Of a DNA stretch of 52,367 nt, positions 46,668 to 52,367 are shown piece by piece. Origin of the DNA: Desulfosarcina cetonica JCM 12296 (GTDB lineage: Bacteria > Desulfobacterota > Desulfobacteria > Desulfobacterales > Desulfosarcinaceae); NCBI RefSeq assembly GCF_001311845.1, contig NZ_BBCC01000025.1, forward strand, positions 1-52,367, in the 5' to 3' direction. The translations under genes and the position numbers were made by a program. Below the pieces are notes generated by a model that saw only the letters and a program-made list of their open reading frames with translations, did not search any database and had not been told where the DNA came from. The first letter of the stretch is position 1. Every line of letters starts with the position of its first letter.

Positions 46668-47372
46668 ATGAACAAGGCAATCATCATTGGAAGGTTGGGA
46701 AAAGAGGCCACGTTTTTTAACGGTGGCGATCAAACCGCCTGTCGATTTCAATTGGCGGTAAAAGAGACATGGAAAAGCAAAAACAACGAACCGCAGGAAC
46801 GAACCGAGTGGGTAAATGTGGCTGCCCTTGGTTCCGTTGCCGAACAGATGAAACGTGTTGCCAAAGGCACGCTCGTGTTTGTTCAGGGATCGGCCAACAC
46901 AGGCAGCTACACGAAGAATGATGAAACCCGCTACTATTTTGAAATCCGGGCCAGGCTGCTTCGAATTTTGCCTGAAACAGGAAGACAATCACTTAAGGAT
47001 CTGGACCAGAATGAGATCGCCTTGGTCGGTCGTCTTGGACAGGATCCGGTTACTCCCAAGGAGGGAATTACCCACTTCTCTTTGGCATGCAACGAATATT
47101 TCAAAGGTAATGACACTACCCAGTGGATCAGCGTTGCCACATTCAACGGTTTGTCGGACAACGCGGCCAGAATATTAAGCAAAGGCCGGTTGGTCTTCGT
47201 GGAAGGGAAAGTACGAACGAGAAAATACGATAAGGATGGGCAAACCCGCCATGCCACAGGTGTTGTCGCACACCGGTGGCGCGCGCTGGACGCCAGGCCC
47301 AAAAGGCAAGAATCAGATGAGTATCACGAATCCGCACCCTATGATCATGTGGATGACGATATCCCGTTTTAA
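46668..47372 (+). CDS. ssb: single-stranded DNA-binding protein with two tandem OB folds
   Basis: Start at ATG 46668 behind AAAGGAG. 234 residues: OB-fold 1 (residues ~1-110, MNKAIIIGRLGKEATFFNGG, ERTEWVNVAALGSVAEQM, LVFVQGSANTGSY) and OB-fold 2 (~118-210, NEIALVGRLGQDPVTPKEG, TTQWISVATFNGLSDNAARI, LVFVEGKVRTRKY), then an acidic linker and the canonical C-terminal tip DDDIPF that recruits partner proteins. Most bacterial SSBs have one OB fold and form tetramers; two per chain, as in Deinococcus, implies a dimer. It protects single-stranded DNA during transfer or replication. Confidence 0.9.
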   Translation: MNKAIIIGRLGKEATFFNGGDQTACRFQLAVKETWKSKNNEPQERTEWVNVAALGSVAEQMKRVAKGTLVFVQGSANTGSYTKNDETRYYFEIRARLLRILPETGRQSLKDLDQNEIALVGRLGQDPVTPKEGITHFSLACNEYFKGNDTTQWISVATFNGLSDNAARILSKGRLVFVEGKVRTRKYDKDGQTRHATGVVAHRWRALDARPKRQESDEYHESAPYDHVDDDIPF

Positions 47373-47377
47373 TCCGT

Positions 47378-47419
47378 GCCCCTGGATCTCGAATGGAACA
47401 GCCCCTTGGATCCAGGGGC
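47378..47419 (+). promoter_or_regulatory. alternative hairpins between ssb and the primase gene
   Basis: GCCCCTGGATC (47378-47388) can pair with GATCCAGGGGC (47409-47419). A competing local hairpin uses GCCCCTTGGATCCAGGGGC (47401-47419). No U tract follows. Possible attenuator or RNA-processing site. Confidence 0.45.
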
Positions 47420-47441
47420 CTTATAACCTGTGAGGCTATCG

Positions 47442-48221
47442 ATGGAGCGTATTTTAAAAAAACTCGAGCGATATTTTGGCACATGGAAAATCGGCATCCT
47501 AAATCCGGACAGGGGGCTATGGTCGCTTTCGCCCTCGGTGAATAAGCTGGGATATCTGAAAGCAATGAATGCCAGCGGCTATCACATCTTCATGAAACCC
47601 GTGGATGAAAGCCGCTTCCTGCTTTTGGATGATATTCCGGAAAACAAGCTGCCATACCAAAAGGAATTGAAACGATTTAAGCCCGGACGTCTGGTGGTGG
47701 AAACCAGCCCCGGCAATTTTCAGGTATGGATCAAATCCGCTCGGAACATAGACAACCCGGAAAAAAGATACTGGATCAGGTTTTTCCGCGCAGATTCTGC
47801 CTGCGATCCGAATTTGCGTTGGGGCCGCTGTCCGGGATTCCGCAATTGTAAACCCAAATATGGTAAAAATGGACAATTTCCCCTTTCCCGGCTTGTTTGG
47901 GTAGACTGGGAAAATGTGGCCCAAGTACCAAAGGTAGCCCTACCGAAAAAAACAGTTGACCGACAGCCAATCAAGGTAAGAGGAATAACGCAGCGTCTAT
48001 CGGGCAATCCCATTTTGCGTACTGATTATGATCGCGGGGATGAATCCGCCACTGATTTTGCCTATGCGCTCGCATTGCTTCGTCGAGGAACGGATCCGGA
48101 AGTCGTTGCCGATAGGCTGTTGCAAGAAAGAAAAGATTGGACCCACCACAAAGGCCAACGGCGCCAGGCCGCTTACCTTCAGCGCACGATCAACCGCGCC
48201 GTCAAGATCATCAATCAATAA
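47442..48221 (+). CDS. RepB-like DNA primase
   Basis: Start taken at ATG 47442 (MERILKKLERYFG). 259 residues. It matches the RepB-type primase of plasmids and phages: HIFMKPVDESRFLLLDDIPE with a catalytic Asp pair, VVETSPGNFQVWIKSA, and the late motif GRCPGFRNCKPKYGKNGQFP. The C-terminal ~70 residues form a helical tail (DFAYALALLRRGTDPEVVADRL split). It would prime complementary-strand synthesis of the element's single-stranded DNA. It lies in one block with ssb, DUF932 and radC. Confidence 0.75.
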   Translation: MERILKKLERYFGTWKIGILNPDRGLWSLSPSVNKLGYLKAMNASGYHIFMKPVDESRFLLLDDIPENKLPYQKELKRFKPGRLVVETSPGNFQVWIKSARNIDNPEKRYWIRFFRADSACDPNLRWGRCPGFRNCKPKYGKNGQFPLSRLVWVDWENVAQVPKVALPKKTVDRQPIKVRGITQRLSGNPILRTDYDRGDESATDFAYALALLRRGTDPEVVADRLLQERKDWTHHKGQRRQAAYLQRTINRAVKIINQ

Positions 48222-48246
48222 AGAAGATGTCTAATTCTTAAATCCA

Positions 48247-48333
48247 ACCCCAAATCCGGGGTACCGCAATGGTCCCCCGATACGGTGGTGTTCTCCCTAT
48301 GGTGGGAACCATTGCGGTTTTACCCAAAGGGAG
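48247..48333 (+). promoter_or_regulatory. pseudoknot-type leader of the DUF932 gene
   Basis: Hairpin ACCCC/GGGGT (48247-48262), then a perfect 10-bp stem CCGCAATGGT (48264-48273) / ACCATTGCGG (48308-48317) extended by CCC/GGG. Its loop contains TCTCCC (48292-48297), complementary to GGGAGA (48329-48334) at the ribosome binding site. The same plan is found before radC. Confidence 0.7.
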
Positions 48334-48340
48334 ACAGACA

Positions 48341-49141
48341 ATGAAATCACAAAGTATTCCCCTGACCAATGACCAAATCGTCGAGTTAGCTCCGGCTGCG
48401 GGAGCGATAAACCCGCACGAAACGGTTTCCGACCGATATAGCTTTGTGCCAACCATCGAGGCTGTTGATTTGTTGAGGTCGGTCGGTTGGCAACCCGTGC
48501 ATGTGAAGCAATCCGGAACAAGGAAAAATGATCGCAGCGGCTATCAAAAACACATCATCCGATTCATGCAGGGAGCCCTTTCAATCGATCAAGAACGCGT
48601 CGATCTGGTGATGACCAACTCTCATGATCGTGGGTGTGCGTTTCAGCTTTGTGCCTCGATCTGGCGCAAAATATGCGGAAATGGATTGATGGTATCCTCG
48701 AAACTGTTCAATTTTTCACACAGACATGTCAATTTTGACACAACGAGTTTCTTGAATTCTGCCTACCAGATTGCCGAAGGTGCCGGAGACATCGCTGTAC
48801 AAGCCAATGATTTAAAGGCGATAGACCTCTCTCCGAATGAAAAAGACGTGTTCGCCATGGCTGCGCACAAACTGGTCTATGACGATATCGAAAAGGCACC
48901 GATTTTGCCATCACAGTTACTTGAAGAGCGGCGTTACGACGACCAAGGCAATGATCTATGGACGACATTCAATGTGGTCCAGGAGAACATCATGAAGGGG
49001 GGCATATATGGAAGTAAGCAAAATGCGAATGGCCATATTCGTCGAGTCAAAACCCACCCTGTGAAATCTATTGATCGGGATGTAAAGCTCAACAAGGCAC
49101 TGTGGGTGTTGACCGAAGAGATGGCCAGACTAAAAAGCTGA
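48341..49141 (+). CDS. DUF932 family protein
   Basis: Start at ATG 48341 behind AAAGGGAGACAG. 266 residues. It has the DUF932/DUF945-type layout: SDRYSFVPTIEAVDLLRSVGW near residue 40 (split motif), HIIRFMQGA, then VMTNSHDRGCAFQLCASIWRK followed by CGNGLMVSS. Such proteins are common on plasmids and phages; function unknown, sometimes linked to anti-restriction genes. The C-terminus is basic. It sits between primase and radC. Confidence 0.75.
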   Translation: MKSQSIPLTNDQIVELAPAAGAINPHETVSDRYSFVPTIEAVDLLRSVGWQPVHVKQSGTRKNDRSGYQKHIIRFMQGALSIDQERVDLVMTNSHDRGCAFQLCASIWRKICGNGLMVSSKLFNFSHRHVNFDTTSFLNSAYQIAEGAGDIAVQANDLKAIDLSPNEKDVFAMAAHKLVYDDIEKAPILPSQLLEERRYDDQGNDLWTTFNVVQENIMKGGIYGSKQNANGHIRRVKTHPVKSIDRDVKLNKALWVLTEEMARLKS

Positions 49142-49202
49142 ATAAGTAGACAGACAACGCTGTACGGTTCTTCAAAATATTCTTTAAATCAAAGATGAAA
49201 TC

Positions 49203-49285
49203 CCCCGAATCGGGGAACCGTAAAGGTTTCCCGGTGGGGATGCCCTCCCTATTCATGGGAGCCTTTGCGGCTAACAATAGGGAGG
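49203..49285 (+). promoter_or_regulatory. pseudoknot-type leader of radC
   Basis: Hairpin CCCCG/CGGGG (49203-49215), then stem CCGTAAAGG (49218-49226) / CCTTTGCGG (49262-49270, one G-U). The loop segment CCTCCCTATT (49244-49253) is perfectly complementary to AATAGGGAGG (49276-49285), which contains the radC ribosome binding site. This forms an H-type pseudoknot that can hide the site. Confidence 0.75.
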
Positions 49286-49291
49286 ATGAAA

Positions 49292-49840
49292 GTGAACAAA
49301 AAAGAATATCGTTTTTATGCCTACAAGCTGCATATGGTCAAAGAACAAGAAATCCGCTTCTTGAGTGACCAGGCAATCCACAATAGCTACTCCGGCTCCA
49401 AATTAATCAAAAAAGTGATCCGCCAAATCGGTCAGACTGATCGGGAAAACTTCGTTGTAGTGATGCTTAATACGAAGCTAATACCCATCGGCACAAACCT
49501 GGTATCCACTGGAAGCCTTACCCGATGTATCGTGCAGCCCAGGGAGATCATTAAAGCGGCATTGAACATGCCTTGCAAGGCCTTGATCCTCGGACACAAT
49601 CATCCATCAGGAGATCCTTCGCCTTCCATGGAAGACAAGCTGATCACCCTCATGATAATGGCGTCTGCGCATCTGTTCGATGTTGATATTCTGGATCACA
49701 TTATCGTGGACATGGATTCTGATGCCTACCTGTCTTTCGCGGACGAGAAAATCATTGAAGATACGAAACGAAAAGTGTGTTCCGTATTAGATCAAATTTC
49801 AAGGATGCAAACAAAAATAGGAAGTAAGGAGACATCATGA
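49292..49840 (+). CDS. radC: RadC family JAB-domain protein
   Basis: Start set at GTG 49292, six bases after GGAGG; the upstream ATG 49286 is too close to it. 182 residues. The JAB/MPN zinc motif is ALILGHNHPSGDPSPSMED followed by DHIIVD. The N-terminal HhH domain of full-length RadC is missing, as in most mobile-element copies. Its role is uncertain; such copies travel with anti-restriction and replication genes. Its stop overlaps the next start (ATGA). Confidence 0.88.
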   Translation: MNKKEYRFYAYKLHMVKEQEIRFLSDQAIHNSYSGSKLIKKVIRQIGQTDRENFVVVMLNTKLIPIGTNLVSTGSLTRCIVQPREIIKAALNMPCKALILGHNHPSGDPSPSMEDKLITLMIMASAHLFDVDILDHIIVDMDSDAYLSFADEKIIEDTKRKVCSVLDQISRMQTKIGSKETS

Positions 49841-50190
49841 TCAACAATACAGGCAAAGATTTTGAAAATCCTTACGCACATGTGGTGGAATGGATTAATC
49901 GGCATGAAGGTACGGGTTCGGCAAATGGGCTGGCGAAACTGATTCTCTCACTATGGTCTGAAGATGCGGCGTTTAGCTTCCGTGAATGTATATCATCATT
50001 CGACGATACGCGTCTTGCATGGGCTGAAGAAATGACCACACACTTCATTCGTTTTCGCTTCGACCGATTTTTGGAAGATGCCGCAAAACAAGTTGCTTTG
50101 ATATGCCCTCATCTCATTGAAAAAGGACTTGCCGGATGCCATGCCAAATGCGATTGGGAACGCTCTAAGACCACAGTCAAGAAACATTGA
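49837..50190 (+). CDS. hypothetical protein downstream of radC
   Basis: 117 residues, soluble and helical, with several His and Cys residues near the end (ICPHLIEKGLAGCHAKC). It is translationally coupled to radC through the ATGA overlap. It resembles the small conserved proteins that follow radC on mobile elements, but I do not recognise the family. Confidence 0.6.
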   Translation: MINNTGKDFENPYAHVVEWINRHEGTGSANGLAKLILSLWSEDAAFSFRECISSFDDTRLAWAEEMTTHFIRFRFDRFLEDAAKQVALICPHLIEKGLAGCHAKCDWERSKTTVKKH

Positions 50191-50203
50191 CCGATCAAAC
50201 TAC

Positions 50204-50248
50204 CCGACCGTCTGTTTTTGAGGCTTGCCGAAAAAAACAGACGGTCGG
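50204..50248 (+). promoter_or_regulatory. perfect 16-bp hairpin
   Basis: CCGACCGTCTGTTTTT (50204-50219) pairs exactly with 50233-50248, loop 13 nt. U-rich and A-rich arms close the loop and no T tract follows, so it could be a terminator of the radC operon or a protein-binding or attachment-region structure. Confidence 0.6.
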
Positions 50249-50494
50249 CAAACCTGATTAATCCATGAATATGCCAACAAGTCTTACTACATGAAATAAT
50301 AAGATTATCTTTACACCTTCGATCGATGTTTTCCCATCTACTCACGCCCTGAAAAAACAAATTAACGACTGACGACCATTTTTTTCGGCACACGACAAGG
50401 GCAAAAGGGAAAAGATCACAAATACCAAATTCCCATTCTTTGTAACCGCTGATCAATACATCAGCGAATATATAAAGCGATTATCCTTACCCTG

Positions 50495-50533
50495 TACCCA
50501 TTTCCGGGGCGTCGCCTACGGCGATGCGGGGTA
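50495..50533 (+). promoter_or_regulatory. compact stem-loop in the integrase leader
   Basis: TACCC/GGGTA (50495-50499 / 50529-50533) encloses CGTCGCC-TAC-GGCGATG (50510-50526). A second small hairpin, CGGTG-AGC-CCACCG, follows near 50562-50577. Together these form a structured region ahead of the integrase start. Confidence 0.45.
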
Positions 50534-50613
50534 AAATCGCATTAACCAAAACTTTTATTAATTCGGTGAGCCCACCGTTTTAATAGATCGCTAAAAGATT
50601 ACAAAAAAGGGAG

Positions 50614-51576
50614 GTGATCAAGCTGAGCAACTCAACGAGGACAGACACCCTGGTAATGCAAGCGATACGAGGTATAAAACAAACCAAATCGGGATCCGCC
50701 AAAACCAGACACAATCATATAAAAGAGGCACGCAGATTTGTAATGACCATTCGAGAGTTGGGTTACGGTGTCAAAAGATGGAAAAATGTAACCAATATTC
50801 ATATTCAAAAAGCGGTCGACAAATGGAAGGAAGAGGGTTTGCAGGCAGCAACGGTTAAAGAGTATTTATCCGGTGTTCGAACCGTTTGCAGGATTTATGA
50901 TAACGATCAAATCAAACCGGACAATACACAATTCGGCATCCCCAATCGAGTGTTTGTGGATAATCGTGACAAGTCGATACCAGAGGAAGTGTTCCAAAAA
51001 GCGGTGACAGAATTGAAGCAAAGCAGCAACAGTGATGACAAAAGAGTGGCCGCCCAACTGCAATTAGAACGCTATCTGGGATTAAGAGTGGAAGAAGCAT
51101 GTAAATTTAATGCCCACCAAGCAGTCCTGTCAGATGGAAGGGTGTTCATTCAGCATGGAACCAAGGGCGGAAGGGAGCGGATAATAAACGAACTAACCGA
51201 AAATGGAAAAGCAGCGATTGAATATGCAAAAGCGATATCAGGTATCAACAACTTAATTCCGAATGATCACAGCGAAAAACAGTGGATTCAAAAGTATTAT
51301 CGAATAACAAGAGCGAAAAGTATTTCAAAGAAAGAATGCGGAGCATCAAGTCATGGATGTCGACATTCTTATACGCAGGATCGCTATGAAACAATCACCG
51401 GATTTAAGGCACCATGTAAGTTTGAATCAAAAAAAGAATTCAGAAAAAACGCGATAACAATAGCCGGCAAAAAATGGGTAAAGCTAAACCAGGACGCAAG
51501 GCAAATAATAAAATCTGAGTTAGGTCACGGCCCGGACCGTGATGATGTGGTAAGTCAATATTTGGGCGCAACATAA
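50614..51576 (+). CDS. int: tyrosine recombinase (ICE integrase)
   Basis: 320 residues as read from GTG 50614. That codon overlaps GGGAGGTGATC, so the true start may lie a few codons later. An N-terminal SAM-like core-binding domain (TVKEYLSGVRTVCRIYDNDQ) is followed by a catalytic domain with LGLRVEEACKF (first Arg), HGTKGGRERII (Lys), SSHGCRHSYTQDRYE (His-x-x-Arg) and GHGPDRDDVVSQYLG, where the usual final Tyr lies in SQYLG. It belongs to the Integrase_1-like group seen in ICEs. It probably recombines at the tRNA-Lys(CTT) 3' end (inference). Confidence 0.88.
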   Translation: MIKLSNSTRTDTLVMQAIRGIKQTKSGSAKTRHNHIKEARRFVMTIRELGYGVKRWKNVTNIHIQKAVDKWKEEGLQAATVKEYLSGVRTVCRIYDNDQIKPDNTQFGIPNRVFVDNRDKSIPEEVFQKAVTELKQSSNSDDKRVAAQLQLERYLGLRVEEACKFNAHQAVLSDGRVFIQHGTKGGRERIINELTENGKAAIEYAKAISGINNLIPNDHSEKQWIQKYYRITRAKSISKKECGASSHGCRHSYTQDRYETITGFKAPCKFESKKEFRKNAITIAGKKWVKLNQDARQIIKSELGHGPDRDDVVSQYLGAT

Positions 51577-51601
51577 AAATGAAAAAGCTTTGACGCAGTT
51601 T

Positions 51602-51639
51602 AAAAGCCTTCGCCTTAAAAGCGAGGGCTTTTTCTTTTT
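51602..51639 (+). terminator. rho-independent terminator of the integrase gene
   Basis: AAAAGCCTTCGC (51602-51613) pairs with GCGAGGGCTTTT (51621-51632), one G-U, followed by a T-rich tract. Confidence 0.85.
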
Positions 51640-51704
51640 CAAGAAAATAGATAAGGCGATGATTATCCCAAAATTGGGCCTTGATCATCGTTTCGGCCAC
51701 TTGC

Positions 51705-52367
51705 CTAAGCGCAAACAATGAGAGGTATTTTCTCTTTCGGCGCATGGCGCTTCTTTGCTGGCCTTCCCGGAAGATCCACCGTTTCCAAAAGAAACGAAAA
51801 CAATTCTCTTGGCTTTGTGCCAAAGAAGCGTTGCGCTGCAGTTGTTCCATCCCGGCGTTTGATGAAAAAATTATGAACCGCGGTAAGCGCGGACAGCTTC
51901 CTGTCACTCAGACGATGCAACCCGTGATGCCGAAGAGACAGCTGGCCGTTGCGGCCCTCCACACACGAACTGGAACGTTGAAACAGTCCCGCGCATTCTT
52001 GCGCAACGCGTTCGATGACCACTCGTTCATCTTCGCCAAGCCCTGCAAACGGGGTGTCGCCGCCATTTAGCCGATTGAGCAGTTCATCAGATTGGGTTCG
52101 CAAACGATGGCGAACATCGGCGCTCTTGGCCTTGTCGGCCGCTCGGCGAATATAAAGCGCCGGAATCAGCATCTCCAATACGGCCGCCTCCACTGAGGGG
52201 ATCAAGCCAAGGGCTTCGATTTTCGCTTGAATCGTGAGAAGGAAAAACGCCATGGTGGCGATCATGTCCACAACGACCCTCCAGCCTTGGTGATCCTTTT
52301 GAAACTGACATGTGATAACTGGGCTTGGCAAGCCACGGTTTCGATTTCATAAAAACATTGATTGATG
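51705..52367 (-). pseudogene. DUF6399-type transposase C-terminus, cut by the right window edge
   Basis: The minus-strand frame codes QKDHQGWRVVVDMIATMAFF, then SSSCVEGRNGQLSLRHHGLH, RLSDRKLSALTAVHNFFIKR and RDGTTAAQRFFGTKPRELFSFL, a pattern found at the C-terminus of DUF6399 / IS-type transposases. Upstream, the matching segment CFYEIETVACQAQ is in another frame, so there is a shift near 52300. The 5' part lies outside the window. The gene converges with the integrase, so the element may have inserted at or near the ICE's right end. Confidence 0.65.

Larger units (their letters stand above)
21713..51645 (+). mobile_element. integrative conjugative element with F-type T4SS
   Basis: The segment between tRNA-Lys(CTT) and the integrase terminator holds a replication-initiator-like gene, a complete-looking F-type mating-pair apparatus, the TraD coupling ATPase, ParA/ParB, IHF/HU, an AbiE module, SSB, primase, DUF932, RadC and a tyrosine integrase. 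Almost all genes are on the plus strand; only the AbiE pair is reversed. The order traA-L-E-K-B-V-C-W-U-trbC-F-H-G is that of the F plasmid. No relaxase (TraI-type) and no TraN were found, so it is either incomplete or relies on unrecognised or distant genes. The exact ends are inferred because no att direct repeat was identified. Confidence 0.82.

Noticed and set aside
49837-50190. Gene after radC as a candidate relaxase
   Set aside because: Only 117 residues, with no HUH motif or catalytic tyrosine context.
51440-51907. Minus-strand frame overlapping the integrase 3' end
   Set aside because: Antisense to the integrase catalytic end and out of frame with the transposase pattern.
52176-52187. 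12-base match (TCCAATACGGCC) to the 3' part of tRNA-Lys(CTT), as a candidate attR
   Set aside because: It lies inside the conserved coding region of the transposase and the match stops abruptly; chance is more likely.

Overview
This 52.4 kb window looks like a chromosomal segment of a sulfate-reducer-type deltaproteobacterium (Desulfobacterota, possibly Desulfosarcina-like). I infer this from gene content: TrkAH, the ECF biotin transporter with BirA, a GAF/sigma-54 activator, many REP-like intergenic repeats, and an F-type conjugation cluster. No taxonomic search was possible, so the name is an inference.

Layout. (A) 1-7.5 kb is a variable region. It holds a truncated alpha/beta-hydrolase lipoprotein, two isoprenylcysteine-methyltransferase-like membrane proteins, a DUF6516 toxin with a clipped antitoxin partner, an AT-rich pair of lipoprotein genes (one an HExxH metallopeptidase), and a YoeB/YefM toxin-antitoxin pair. 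(B) 7.6-21.7 kb is core chromosome: tRNA-Glu and tRNA-Lys(TTT) with promoter and terminator, trkA-trkH, birA-bioY-bioM-bioN behind a BirA-type operator, a nitronate-monooxygenase-like gene flanked by REP doublets, mpl, a GAF/sigma-54 activator, hemL, a KptA-like gene and tRNA-Lys(CTT). (C) 21.7-51.6 kb is an integrative conjugative element (ICE) next to tRNA-Lys(CTT), ending with a tyrosine integrase. (D) 51.7 kb to the right edge is a partial transposase gene.

The ICE carries a replication-initiator-like gene with six 22-23 bp iteron-like repeats inside its coding sequence. It then has an F-type type IV secretion operon in F-plasmid order (traA L E K B V C W U trbC, an S26 peptidase, traF H G), small accessory genes including a NusA-like protein, a coupling-protein pair (membrane protein plus TraD ATPase), parA-parB, an IHF/HU gene, an AbiE-type toxin-antitoxin module, and a DNA-metabolism block (a two-OB-fold SSB, RepB-like primase, DUF932, RadC). 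Structured leaders that can base-pair with the ribosome binding site precede DUF932 and radC. I found no relaxase and no TraN in the window.

Many conserved genes (trkH, hemL, the sigma-54 activator, traA, traK, traC, traH, traD and others) are broken by net single-base shifts, mostly one base missing, often at short homopolymers. In each case, restoring the frame rejoins the family sequence. Most are more likely sequence errors than real pseudogenes, and I annotate them as whole loci with the shift position given.
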